From a virus: a DNA stretch of 64,000 nt. A program made the position numbers and the translations under genes. The notes beneath the pieces are model-generated. The model had not been told where the DNA came from. It ran no database searches and saw only the letters and a list, made by a program, of their open reading frames with translations. Position 1 is the stretch's first letter, and every line of letters begins with the position of its first letter. The stretch covers positions 41,871 to 105,870 of the IMG/VR virus record IMGVR_UViG_3300032249_000373; one strand, 5' to 3'. Of this stretch, positions 53,788 to 61,179 are shown piece by piece.

Positions 53788-53788
53788 A

Positions 53789-53878
53789 TTAATCCTGCTT
53801 AACCTTATAAGTCATAACGAAATAACAGGCTAAATACCCAGCAATAAATGCAGGGATCAAGAATAAAACATTAATCAT
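53789..53878 (-). CDS. Tiny membrane protein
   Basis: 29 residues, one hydrophobic helix and basic end; overlaps the upstream zinc-ribbon gene and ends one base before the next start. Confidence 0.45.
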   Translation of the reverse strand: MINVLFLIPAFIAGYLACYFVMTYKVKQD

Positions 53879-53972
53879 CTTCTTCCTCAAATTCTCTAAG
53901 GGCGTTGCTATTATCATTACAATAATTACAATCGCCATATTCTAGTTTATTTCCACAATAATTACAAAACAT
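53871..53972 (-). CDS. Tiny zinc-ribbon protein
   Basis: 33 residues with CNYC and CNYC pairs and an acidic tail; AAGGAGAGG right before the ATG. First gene of a leftward unit. Confidence 0.6.
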   Translation of the reverse strand: MFCNYCGNKLEYGDCNYCNDNSNALREFEEEDD

Positions 53973-53990
53973 ACCTCTCCTTATATATCC

Positions 53991-54019
53991 ATTCTAGCAG
54001 GTTTGTCAGACTTTTGCAA
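53991..54019 (-). promoter_or_regulatory. Promoter of leftward unit
   Basis: TTGCAA (54019-54014), 17-base spacer, TAGAAT (53996-53991), then a leader with a strong ribosome site. Confidence 0.6.
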
Positions 54020-54031
54020 GTATGATAGAAT
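54003..54031 (+). promoter_or_regulatory. Promoter, leaderless type
   Basis: TTGTCA (54003-54008), 17 bases, TAGAAT (54026-54031), six bases to ATG 54038. It overlaps the leftward promoter. Confidence 0.7.
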
Positions 54032-54037
54032 TATAAT

Positions 54038-54244
54038 ATGTGTGTATTTTGTAGAGGGGTCTTAACTCCAATAGTTTATTCAAGGTCAGTTGACGATGTA
54101 CTTCTTGGTATGCATAAATCTGGACAAATAATCTTATCAGGACCAGCAGAAAGATATGTTGATCGTCCTAGATCATACTGTAGAAGATGTCAAGAGCCAA
54201 GCACTGTTGAAGTACCGCTTGATAATGCACTGGTTTTAGATTAG
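54038..54244 (+). CDS. Zinc-ribbon protein
   Basis: 68 residues, leaderless start. CVFC at the N-terminus and CRRC near residue 48 form a zinc ribbon; between them lies a beta-rich stretch with basic residues. A lone + strand gene among - strand genes. Unknown function. Confidence 0.65.
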   Translation: MCVFCRGVLTPIVYSRSVDDVLLGMHKSGQIILSGPAERYVDRPRSYCRRCQEPSTVEVPLDNALVLD

Positions 54245-54360
54245 TCTTTATCTGGTATTTCATCAAACCTGCGATAACCTTTTCTAACTAATAACTTTGC
54301 TATTTGAAATGTAGAAAGTAAATATCCAAATAACATTCCGTATAGTATATGTATAAGCAT
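54241..54360 (-). CDS. Tiny membrane protein
   Basis: 39 residues, one hydrophobic helix then a basic KGYRRF stretch; overlaps the upstream gene by one base. Confidence 0.45.
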   Translation of the reverse strand: MLIHILYGMLFGYLLSTFQIAKLLVRKGYRRFDEIPDKD

Positions 54361-54455
54361 TAATCAATCCTGTCTAAATCTTCAAGGCTATACACACCGT
54401 ATAAATTCATCATTTCTTCAACACTAAACTCTTGGTCAAACTCTGCTTCGTTCAT
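54360..54455 (-). CDS. Tiny acidic protein
   Basis: 31 residues, highly acidic, overlapping neighbours by ATGA and TAATG. Unknown. Confidence 0.4.
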   Translation of the reverse strand: MNEAEFDQEFSVEEMMNLYGVYSLEDLDRID

Positions 54456-54646
54456 GGCCGTGCCGTTTTTTCCAGGTAGTCAATGACATCGCACTCTACA
54501 TCACAAAGATCAAGAGAGATAATATCTGCAATCATATCCGATCTAATTGAGTTCATAATTGCTCTGGCCATTTGTTGTTCAATATCTAACTCAAGGTTAA
54601 CATACTTAACCCATGGTCTGCGTAATGTGTATGGACCTATCTTCAT
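54452..54646 (-). CDS. Small helical protein
   Basis: 64 residues from ATG 54646, which has GGAGG upstream. A long amphipathic helix; two Cys. Unknown function. Confidence 0.55.
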   Translation of the reverse strand: MKIGPYTLRRPWVKYVNLELDIEQQMARAIMNSIRSDMIADIISLDLCDVECDVIDYLEKTARP

Positions 54647-54855
54647 CAGTATCCTCCAAGGCATTCGTTGCGTGTGTGAAACAATCTAATCTTTGTCATA
54701 ATTTTGCGGGATGGAGCATAAAGATCATCCTTACAGGCACTACACCTATAAGACCATTCTCCAGTAAAGAAATCATGTACATAACCCTTAGCGTTGGCAT
54801 ACTTTTTGGCTACGAAGGTTTGAAATGGATCAGGAATCTCTAATGACTGTATCAA
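54646..54855 (-). CDS. Small zinc-binding protein
   Basis: 69 residues from TTG. CSAC, then a His and a later Cys (FHTRNEC) form a likely zinc site in a basic context. Overlaps both neighbours. Confidence 0.55.
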   Translation of the reverse strand: MIQSLEIPDPFQTFVAKKYANAKGYVHDFFTGEWSYRCSACKDDLYAPSRKIMTKIRLFHTRNECLGGY

Positions 54856-54997
54856 GTCTATCCCAATGCCCCATCATGCTTCCTACAAAAACATTTCCAG
54901 TTTCTCTATCTACAAGAAGATATTTCTCTGGAGATCTAGTCTTAACTGTAAGACTGATTGGTTTTTCTAACTCTTCAAACTTCTTTGACTCTCTCAT
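54830..54997 (-). CDS. Small unknown protein
   Basis: 55 residues from ATG 54997 with AAAGGAGAA upstream. Charged; beta-rich C-terminal half (KYLLVDRETGNVFVGS). Unknown. Confidence 0.55.
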   Translation of the reverse strand: MRESKKFEELEKPISLTVKTRSPEKYLLVDRETGNVFVGSMMGHWDRLDTVIRDS

Positions 54998-55317
54998 TCT
55001 TTCTCCTTTTCCCAATAGGCTACGCCATCTTCATCATAGTCATCCCAATTTTGACTTGATACATCCATTTTAATCTGATCTAAATCTTTTTTCCAAGCAT
55101 CCATATCTATTGTATAGTATGTTCCCCACCACTCGTAAGGTTTATTAAGATACTTCCACATTTTTGAGTGGTACTTAAATCGTAATCCTAAGTTATCATC
55201 TTCATCTAGATCAAATGCCTTAACAAGATGATTACCAGCAAAGCCACCAAGAAAGTTTCCTATCCATCGTAATGGCCATATCTTAGTTCTCTGTGTTTTT
55301 GTTGAATGATTCAGCAT
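54994..55317 (-). CDS. Small unknown protein
   Basis: 107 residues from ATG 55317; the start is uncertain because of overlap with the upstream gene. Trp-rich, with YEWWGTYYTIDMDAW and an acidic end. Unknown. Confidence 0.5.
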   Translation of the reverse strand: MLNHSTKTQRTKIWPLRWIGNFLGGFAGNHLVKAFDLDEDDNLGLRFKYHSKMWKYLNKPYEWWGTYYTIDMDAWKKDLDQIKMDVSSQNWDDYDEDGVAYWEKEKE

Positions 55318-55408
55318 CTTTTGGTACCCACACTTTCTTTCCATCTTTCCATACAGGCCAATAGCCAAGACTGCGCCAATCCATTTGAGTTATCTTAGGC
55401 TCTTTCAT
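55283..55408 (-). CDS. Small Trp-rich protein
   Basis: 41 residues. MDWRSLGYWPVWKDGKKVWV suggests a compact beta fold. Overlaps both neighbours. Confidence 0.5.
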   Translation of the reverse strand: MKEPKITQMDWRSLGYWPVWKDGKKVWVPKDAESFNKNTEN

Positions 55409-55496
55409 CCATACCTCTATTCCAAATTACCAAACACTTACTACACTGTATACCGTTTTGCTTCATATACCAAGTGTGGCTACACTCTTTTACCAT
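55395..55496 (-). CDS. Tiny zinc-binding protein
   Basis: 33 residues; C-x-H early and CSKC later give a probable zinc site. Overlaps both neighbours. Confidence 0.5.
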   Translation of the reverse strand: MVKECSHTWYMKQNGIQCSKCLVIWNRGMDERA

Positions 55497-55596
55497 ATGC
55501 ACACCAAACTCTACCATCTGTCATTGTTTGATGTGTTTCCCAAAACAAAGGATCTTTGTGTGACATTTCACACTTTACGCATTCGTTCTTATTCAA
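55480..55596 (-). CDS. Tiny zinc-binding protein
   Basis: 38 residues from TTG, which overlaps the upstream stop; CVKC, His and a late Cys. Unknown. Confidence 0.5.
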   Translation of the reverse strand: MNKNECVKCEMSHKDPLFWETHQTMTDGRVWCAYGKRV

Positions 55597-55756
55597 AGTC
55601 AACCTGACTTTCAAAGATACTGTTGTCTCCTCTTGCAACCTTTGCTGCAAGCATACGCATACCAACTGCATTTAGTTGTGAGTTATCTTCACCAAGAGGT
55701 ATAGCCTCAATAGCCCTTGCAATTTCTTCTCTCAATAGCATGTCATCTAGACTCAT
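55589..55756 (-). CDS. Small helical protein
   Basis: 55 residues. LLREEIARAIEAIPL and AVGMRMLAAKVARG form helical motifs I recall from actinophage early genes. ATGA overlap with the phosphatase gene. Confidence 0.6.
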   Translation of the reverse strand: MSLDDMLLREEIARAIEAIPLGEDNSQLNAVGMRMLAAKVARGDNSIFESQVDFE

Positions 55757-56199
55757 TTTTTACCATCCCAATTTCCTATTTTTGTTGTAGGAATATCATT
55801 GTCTTCCCATAATTTTATCACATTTGGGTTATCATCTACTGCATGTGTAACATCCCAGAGTTGAGTAATCTTATCAAGCATGTCTTTCTTTGCTTCATAG
55901 TCTGGTCTATTATCGTTGTCTGCTCTCATAAACAAACCATGTGATCTAATATTATTCTTTGCAAGCCACATGGATGTAAGTCCACGATACTTTTCTTTAC
56001 GAGATGTAACAACTAGAATAGAATGTCCATCACTAACAGAATTATTAAGCATTTCTAATACATCAATATTTGGCAGGGCATCAATAGATGCAGAATGAAA
56101 GGCATCGTAATCCCTATCAGAGCCACGAACAAGGTGTAAGTATGGATCAACATTGGCAAGCGTGCCATCTACATCATATATATGTGCTGTTGGTTTCAT
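55753..56199 (-). CDS. HAD-family phosphatase
   Basis: 148 residues; leaderless promoter. IYDVDGTLANV holds the nucleophile Asp, ILVVTSRKEKY the Thr motif II, and VDDNPNV the acidic motif IV. It resembles the phosphatase half of polynucleotide kinase/phosphatase, acting on DNA or RNA 3'-phosphates, or another small phosphate ester. No kinase domain is attached. Confidence 0.82.
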   Translation of the reverse strand: MKPTAHIYDVDGTLANVDPYLHLVRGSDRDYDAFHSASIDALPNIDVLEMLNNSVSDGHSILVVTSRKEKYRGLTSMWLAKNNIRSHGLFMRADNDNRPDYEAKKDMLDKITQLWDVTHAVDDNPNVIKLWEDNDIPTTKIGNWDGKK

Positions 56200-56205
56200 A
56201 TATCA

Positions 56206-56234
56206 AGTATATCGTTTTCCCCACGGGATGTCAA
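56206..56234 (-). promoter_or_regulatory. Consensus promoter, leaderless type
   Basis: TTGACA (56234-56229), 17 bases, TATACT (56211-56206), six bases to ATG 56199. Confidence 0.85.
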
Positions 56235-56243
56235 GAAGTTTGC

Positions 56244-56249
56244 TATAAT
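56244..56249 (+). promoter_or_regulatory. -10 box before fibre genes
   Basis: TATAAT seven bases before ATG 56257; no clear -35. Adjacent to the divergent promoter. Confidence 0.5.
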
Positions 56250-56256
56250 TGAGGAT

Positions 56257-57624
56257 ATGGCCATAGTAGAATTATCAGCGTTAAAAGCAAAATTTGAACC
56301 AGGAGACTCTCCTAAGAGTTCTGATTTTATTAATCTAATTGATACCCTTGCTGCATTGCCAGAAGCAGATGTTGCAGCCAATGGAATACCCTCTGGTGGA
56401 ACTACAGGACAGGTTCTTGTTAAGGTTGACGGAACAAATTATAATACACAATGGTCAACACCAGATTTATCTGGAAAACAGGATGTGGTTGCAAATGTAT
56501 CATCAACAGAAATAGGATATTTAGATGGTGTTACCTCTGCTATCCAGACTCAAATAAATACTAAGGCACCAACTGCAGATCCTACTTTTACGGGTACAGT
56601 ATCAGGAGTAACAAAAACACATGTAGGTCTAGGAAATGTTGACAATACATCAGACGCTAGTAAGCCAGTGTCAACTGCTACACAAACAGCGCTTGATCTA
56701 AAGTCTAATCTCTCAGGGCCAACATTTACAGGAACTGTGGTTCTACCAAGTACTACATCAATTGGAGATGTTTCTTCAACAGAACTTAGTTATTTAAATA
56801 ACGTAACATCAGCAATTCAGACTCAAATAGATGCTAAGTCTCCACTTGATTCTCCTACATTTACAGGAACACCTGCTGCACCGTTAGCAGTAACTGGCAC
56901 TAATACAACACAGATTGCAACAACAAGTTTCGTACAGCAAGAACTTAGTGTCCTAACTAGTGGAGCACCTGCAGCATTAAATACTCTTGATGAACTTGCT
57001 GCTGCACTTGGTGATGATTCTAATTATGCAGCAACAATTACAACTGCTTTAGGCTTAAAGGCACCGCTTGCCTCTCCAACATTTACTGGAACACCAACGC
57101 TTCCAACAGGAACAATTGCAACAACTCAAACAGCAGGAAATAGCACAACGGCAGTTGCAACAACAGCATTTGTTACTACAGCAGATAATCTTAAGGCTAA
57201 TCTTGCAGGACCTACTTTTACTGGAACAGTAACTATTCCAACACTAGATGTAACAACAAAACTAATTGCAGAACAATCTTTTACTGTTGCCTTATCAGAT
57301 GAGACAACATCAATAACAACTGGAACATCAAAAGTTACATTTAGAGCACCATTTGCTATGACATTAACAAAAATACCACGAGCATCATTAGCAAATGCTG
57401 GGACTGGAACTTCAACAGTTGTAGATATTAATAAAAGCGGTACAAGCATTTTAAGTACAAAGTTAACAATAGATGCAACACAAAAAACTAGCACTACATC
57501 AGCAACCACAGCAGTTCTTTCATCTAGCACAATAAATGATGATGAAGAAATAACAATTGACATAGATGCAGCAGGTACCGCTGCACGGGGACTAAAAGTA
57601 ACAATATTCTATAAGAGGTCTTAA
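56257..57624 (+). CDS. Tail fibre with repeated SPTFTGT units
   Basis: 455 residues from ATG 56257. Repeats of (S/G/D)PTFTGT at least five times, plus TEIGYLDGVTSAIQTQI and TELSYLNNVTSAIQTQI duplicates, are typical of trimeric phage tail-fibre shafts. The C-terminal part is Thr/Ala-rich and ends in a beta domain. It lies 41 kb from the tail module with the next gene as partner, so it may be an exchangeable receptor-binding cassette. Confidence 0.82.
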   Translation: MAIVELSALKAKFEPGDSPKSSDFINLIDTLAALPEADVAANGIPSGGTTGQVLVKVDGTNYNTQWSTPDLSGKQDVVANVSSTEIGYLDGVTSAIQTQINTKAPTADPTFTGTVSGVTKTHVGLGNVDNTSDASKPVSTATQTALDLKSNLSGPTFTGTVVLPSTTSIGDVSSTELSYLNNVTSAIQTQIDAKSPLDSPTFTGTPAAPLAVTGTNTTQIATTSFVQQELSVLTSGAPAALNTLDELAAALGDDSNYAATITTALGLKAPLASPTFTGTPTLPTGTIATTQTAGNSTTAVATTAFVTTADNLKANLAGPTFTGTVTIPTLDVTTKLIAEQSFTVALSDETTSITTGTSKVTFRAPFAMTLTKIPRASLANAGTGTSTVVDINKSGTSILSTKLTIDATQKTSTTSATTAVLSSSTINDDEEITIDIDAAGTAARGLKVTIFYKRS

Positions 57625-57626
57625 TC

Positions 57627-58802
57627 ATGACCGCTATACTAAATTCTTATTCATTTCCCAAACCAACAGCAACAACAACTGGTTTAAAACTATTCCTAGA
57701 TCCATCTGATGGAGCATGTTTTAGCCGTAACAAGATATCTTTTGGAACAGACATATACTCTTTCACATCTTTTGCGGGTGTAAATAATGGATCTCAATCA
57801 AGAGATACAATATCATCTCCAGTAGGTTCAACACCATTAAGGATGACAGTTACTGGAAATGATCCACACCTAGGAACATATAATAGTGGTTTGTCATCAA
57901 ACACTGTTGCAGTCAACCAGGGAGAGACCTGGACTTTAAGTTTTTATGTTAAGGGATCAATTAATACATCAGGTGAAGTTTTTATATTTGGAGCAGATGT
58001 TAATGGTGTTGCATACAATAATGGGTTTTACGATATTGCAGCAATAGGATATTCAGTCACAACTGACTGGACAAGAATCAGTATGTCTTATACATTTACA
58101 AATGCTGCTTCAAAATTTTTACAGTTTAGATTTGATGGTCCTAACACATACACATCAACACATAATCTTTGGTTTGACGGATTACAAATTGAAAAAGGTT
58201 CAACCGCAACAAACTTTAACAGCAGTAGTTCAACAACACTTCTTAAAGATTTAAGCGGTGCTGGATCTAATGGAACAATAAGTGGTGGAGCAACATTGTC
58301 TTCAGATGGAACTCACATAGTACTTGATGGAGTAGATGATTATATTTCTGGTGCCATACCCACACTATCTGGGAATGCCCCACATACAATTGATTCTTGG
58401 TTTAATCTTTCCTCTTATGGTGCAGCAAGAATGTGGATTTTTGTTTTAGGTCAATATGGGCAAGGATCACACCACTGGATCTTAAGTGGTGAAACTGGTG
58501 CTCAATTTGGTGTTTGGTCAGGAAATGCTCAAGCAAATCCAACTATACAATTAAATCAATGGACAAATATAGTTACAACATTTGATGGAACAACATTTAA
58601 TTGTTATAAAAATGGTGATCTTGTAACATCAATGCCAGGCACATTCAACTTTACAAGCACAGCATATAATATAGGTTTAAGAATAGGTGGAGAGGCTTAT
58701 ATGAATGGAAAACTTGCCACCATGAAAGTATATGATCGCAGTCTTACTGAGGCAGAGGTTTCTCAAAATTTTAACTCACTTAGATCTGTTTTCAGTATTT
58801 AA
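57627..58802 (+). CDS. Fibre/spike protein with LamG-type lectin domain
   Basis: 391 residues, two bases after the fibre gene. The N-terminal half has an Ig/CBM-like sandwich (WTLSFYVKGSI); the C-terminal half is LamG/concanavalin-like (HTIDSWFNLSSYG, QWTNIVTTFDGTTFNCYKNG, LATMKVYDRSLTEAEV). Likely the sugar-binding tip that pairs with the fibre shaft. Confidence 0.8.
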   Translation: MTAILNSYSFPKPTATTTGLKLFLDPSDGACFSRNKISFGTDIYSFTSFAGVNNGSQSRDTISSPVGSTPLRMTVTGNDPHLGTYNSGLSSNTVAVNQGETWTLSFYVKGSINTSGEVFIFGADVNGVAYNNGFYDIAAIGYSVTTDWTRISMSYTFTNAASKFLQFRFDGPNTYTSTHNLWFDGLQIEKGSTATNFNSSSSTTLLKDLSGAGSNGTISGGATLSSDGTHIVLDGVDDYISGAIPTLSGNAPHTIDSWFNLSSYGAARMWIFVLGQYGQGSHHWILSGETGAQFGVWSGNAQANPTIQLNQWTNIVTTFDGTTFNCYKNGDLVTSMPGTFNFTSTAYNIGLRIGGEAYMNGKLATMKVYDRSLTEAEVSQNFNSLRSVFSI

Positions 58803-58835
58803 GTTCGGCGCAAAATAGAGTATTAAACCTTCCCC

Positions 58836-58851
58836 TGAGTCTAACGACTCA
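58836..58851. other. Hairpin between convergent genes
   Basis: TGAGTC, TAAC loop, GACTCA; no T run on either side. Weak terminator or processing site. Confidence 0.35.
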
Positions 58852-59421
58852 CCCTTGGTTAGTAGACTTCAACTTGCTCAAATAATATTTATACTCTGAG
58901 ACTAGCCTAGATTTCTTACTTGAGTTACATCTCCTACACAAAGGCTGTAAATTTCCAATTGAGTGGTTTCCCGACCTAGATATGGGAATAATATGATCCA
59001 TCGTAATCTTTTCTGTAGCCCCACAAAAAGCACAAGGAGAGTTGTAGAGCCTCTTATACTCTTTATCTAGTATCTTATATGCCTTGGCTTCTTTTGCTAT
59101 CTTACGTTTGATATGAGCGTTTGCTACATGAAGAGTAAACCTTTCACGGTTTGCTTGATTCCAAGCCTTAGCAGTTGCTACACGCTTCTCGCTATTTTCT
59201 TGACGATAAATGGCCTTCTTAGTCATATAGGCTTGGTCTTGCTTTTGTTGCACCCAACGCTTTTTGTTTTGTTTTTGCCATTGTTTTTTATATTTTTCTG
59301 GATTAGCCTTTGCCCAAGCCCTAGCATACTCTTTAGCACAGGGCTTACATTGTGACTGACCTTTATAAAAATCTATGACAAGGCAGGTCTTTTGACATTT
59401 TTTGCAAACCTTAGTTTCCAT
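58849..59421 (-). CDS. HNH endonuclease
   Basis: 190 residues, leaderless promoter. N-terminal CKKC and CKPC zinc pairs, a long basic helix, then the HNH core CAFCG, ITMDHIIPIS and LQPLCRRCN. Looks like a free-standing homing-type endonuclease; it could also nick packaged DNA. It is convergent with the fibre pair and may aid its transfer. Confidence 0.88.
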   Translation of the reverse strand: METKVCKKCQKTCLVIDFYKGQSQCKPCAKEYARAWAKANPEKYKKQWQKQNKKRWVQQKQDQAYMTKKAIYRQENSEKRVATAKAWNQANRERFTLHVANAHIKRKIAKEAKAYKILDKEYKRLYNSPCAFCGATEKITMDHIIPISRSGNHSIGNLQPLCRRCNSSKKSRLVSEYKYYLSKLKSTNQG

Positions 59422-59427
59422 ATACCA

Positions 59428-59456
59428 ATTTTACCAATTTTGCCAGGGTATGTCAA
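59428..59456 (-). promoter_or_regulatory. Consensus promoter, leaderless type
   Basis: TTGACA (59456-59451), 17 bases, TAAAAT (59433-59428), six bases to ATG 59421. Confidence 0.8.
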
Positions 59457-59617
59457 GAATGCTCTCTACACACAGGCATAGGAATATTCTCTACAGGGCT
59501 AAAGGAATGTCTAGGTTTGGAACATATATAGCATAGGCTCCAAAGTTCTTTATTATTTAATCTTACCTTATTAAAATATTTTTGTTGCAAATCCTGTTTT
59601 TCCTTTTTGGATAGCAT
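59453..59617 (-). CDS. Small zinc-binding protein
   Basis: 54 residues from ATG 59617. CYIC, then Cys-x2-His near the end (VCREHS). Basic N-terminus. Unknown. Confidence 0.6.
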   Translation of the reverse strand: MLSKKEKQDLQQKYFNKVRLNNKELWSLCYICSKPRHSFSPVENIPMPVCREHS

Positions 59618-59623
59618 AGCCTT

Positions 59624-59629
59624 AGTATA
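59624..59629 (-). promoter_or_regulatory. -10 box of leaderless type
   Basis: TATACT on the - strand, six bases before ATG 59617. Confidence 0.6.
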
Positions 59630-59632
59630 GCC

Positions 59633-59638
59633 TATAAT
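59633..59638 (+). promoter_or_regulatory. -10 box of leaderless type
   Basis: TATAAT, six bases before ATG 59645; back-to-back with the leftward box three bases away. Confidence 0.6.
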
Positions 59639-59644
59639 GTATGC

Positions 59645-59965
59645 ATGGAGCAAGCAATACTATACCTACTATACAGTCCAGAGCATAAGGCTATCAAGAT
59701 AGGCATATCAGATATCTCAGGTAAAAGGTTTGCAAGCCACAGGACCAAGGGTTGGATCTTGATTAAGTATTGGCATTTTTTTGAACGGTATAAGGCAAAA
59801 GAAGTAGAAACTATAGTACTAAGAACACTAAGGGATAGATACGGACACTATCTAACTAAAGAACAAATGCCTCATGGGGGATATACGGAGACATTTGATG
59901 CAAATAAAGTAACCAGGAGGATGTTGATCCGTATGGTCAATAAGGCAATAAAGGACAGTTCGTAA
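59645..59965 (+). CDS. GIY-YIG-like (T5orf172 type) protein
   Basis: 106 residues, leaderless start. ILYLLYSPEHKAIKIGIS and GGYTETF with a conserved Arg-His region in between resemble the T5orf172 branch of GIY-YIG nucleases. May cut or nick DNA; catalytic residues are divergent. Confidence 0.65.
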   Translation: MEQAILYLLYSPEHKAIKIGISDISGKRFASHRTKGWILIKYWHFFERYKAKEVETIVLRTLRDRYGHYLTKEQMPHGGYTETFDANKVTRRMLIRMVNKAIKDSS

Positions 59966-59981
59966 TCCTTATATACCCTGG

Positions 59982-60173
59982 TTATATACAGGCTAGACAG
60001 TAGTATGGAGCACGAAGATTGTCTCTATGGGTGTATATGGTTTGAGAACATTTATGACAGTTAACATGGACCATAGGACCTTGTTCTTTGACTGGTGCTT
60101 GTACACTTAAGGTTCTTGTATAGTATACCTTAGTGGCATACCAAGTGATTAGTATTAGGGTTAGTGTTAGCAT
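59982..60173 (-). CDS. Membrane-anchored zinc-ribbon protein
   Basis: 63 residues from ATG 60173 with GAGG upstream. One N-terminal hydrophobic helix, then CHKC and a second C-x2-C near the end. Unknown. Confidence 0.6.
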   Translation of the reverse strand: MLTLTLILITWYATKVYYTRTLSVQAPVKEQGPMVHVNCHKCSQTIYTHRDNLRAPYYCLACI

Positions 60174-60174
60174 T

Positions 60175-60306
60175 TTATTCCTCAAAACTCATTTGTGATG
60201 ACCAGAAGTCGTTATTGTATGTTTCAATTTCATCTACTACAGCATGACAATTAGAGCAAGTTACCTTGCCATCTAAGTCAATTTCATAGTAGTGTTTACA
60301 TTCCAT
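60175..60306 (-). CDS. Small zinc-binding protein
   Basis: 43 residues. CKH, then CSNCH, and an acidic tail. The -10 box is six bases before the ATG. Confidence 0.6.
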   Translation of the reverse strand: MECKHYYEIDLDGKVTCSNCHAVVDEIETYNNDFWSSQMSFEE

Positions 60307-60312
60307 AACTCT

Positions 60313-60318
60313 ATACTA
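60313..60318 (-). promoter_or_regulatory. -10 box of leaderless type
   Basis: TAGTAT on the - strand, six bases before ATG 60306; weak -35. Confidence 0.4.
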
Positions 60319-60340
60319 CCACATGAAGGTTAACAAAACC

Positions 60341-60460
60341 TTATTGTTTTAATGGCATAACAGCATCACAAATACAGATGATTGACTCTGGTAATGTATG
60401 GACTTTAGTATTGATTGCAATGGTTGTTGCACACTCTGGACACTTGTATGTATTCTTCAT
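60341..60460 (-). CDS. Small zinc-ribbon protein
   Basis: 39 residues with CPEC and CIC pairs. The -10 box TATCAT is six bases before the ATG. Confidence 0.6.
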   Translation of the reverse strand: MKNTYKCPECATTIAINTKVHTLPESIICICDAVMPLKQ

Positions 60461-60466
60461 ATATCC

Positions 60467-60472
60467 ATGATA
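60467..60472 (-). promoter_or_regulatory. -10 box of leaderless type
   Basis: TATCAT on the - strand, six bases before ATG 60460, with a TTGTCT -35-like box 16 bases further upstream. Confidence 0.45.
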
Positions 60473-60480
60473 TCACACAC

Positions 60481-60534
60481 TTATCCACAGACAAATAGCC
60501 TAAAAATGTCATAGTTATCCACAGGTTATCCACA
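60481..60534 (+). promoter_or_regulatory. Three perfect DnaA boxes
   Basis: TTATCCACA at 60481-60489, 60515-60523 and 60526-60534, all on the + strand. Confidence 0.8.
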
Positions 60535-60833
60535 ATTAAATGTTACTGATATTTTTTAGATTTATCCCAAAGTGGAGGAAAGTGGAGGATAGTGGGTTTT
60601 GGAGCATTTATAAGAGGGGCTTCGTAATGTCTTGGGGGCCCCAAACCTCCTATCATAAAACCTTCCCATTGTCAAACCTTCAAACCTTTATAGCGGATTA
60701 TACTCCCAAACCTCTATATTGTCAAGTATATTTGATAACAATTTGATAACAAACCCCTATAAAAAACCTCTCAAAATGTGAGAAAAATGTAGAAAACCTT
60801 ACATAAAAATCTATAAAGGTTTGATAAATATTC

Positions 60834-60867
60834 TAAAATCCAGGGAAAAATATATGTCCTTCGTAAT
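60834..60867 (+). repeat. 34-nt iteron module, copy 1
   Basis: Starts TAAAATCCAGGGAAA and ends TTCGTAAT, exactly 34 bases. Confidence 0.7.
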
Positions 60868-60901
60868 GTCTTTTATACTATGGGGTTTGGTATATCTTTT
60901 G

Positions 60902-60955
60902 ATCCCCCGCTGCAGAATGTCTGATAGTATTATGAATCATTGCAGGGCGGGGGAT
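60902..60955. other. GC-rich hairpin
   Basis: ATCCCCCGC (60902-60910) pairs with GCGGGGGAT (60947-60955), nine perfect pairs; then TGCA/TGCA after a two-base bulge; 26-base loop. Confidence 0.75.
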
Positions 60956-61056
60956 AAATAAGAGAGTTCGTAATACCCCTATAGGAATAACAAACCATAC
61001 ATTCTGGTTTTTGGATATAGAGGTTTGACAGATATGAGTTTATATGATATAAGGGT

Positions 61057-61085
61057 TTGACATGTAAGGTTTGATATGCTAGAAT
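61057..61085 (+). promoter_or_regulatory. Consensus promoter inside origin region
   Basis: TTGACA (61057-61062), 17 bases, TAGAAT (61080-61085) with extended TG at 61077-61078. No gene follows on the + strand, so an RNA transcript is implied. Confidence 0.6.
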
Positions 61086-61113
61086 CCTGGGAAATTTATA
61101 GGTCGTTCGTAAT
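61080..61113 (+). repeat. 34-nt iteron module, copy 2
   Basis: Starts TAGAATCCTGGGAAA and ends TTCGTAAT, 34 bases. Confidence 0.75.
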
Positions 61114-61179
61114 CTTTTTTATTGGGATATAAGGTTTGATCGAAAACCCTGCGAATTTTTTTAGAGGGTTCGTAATGTC

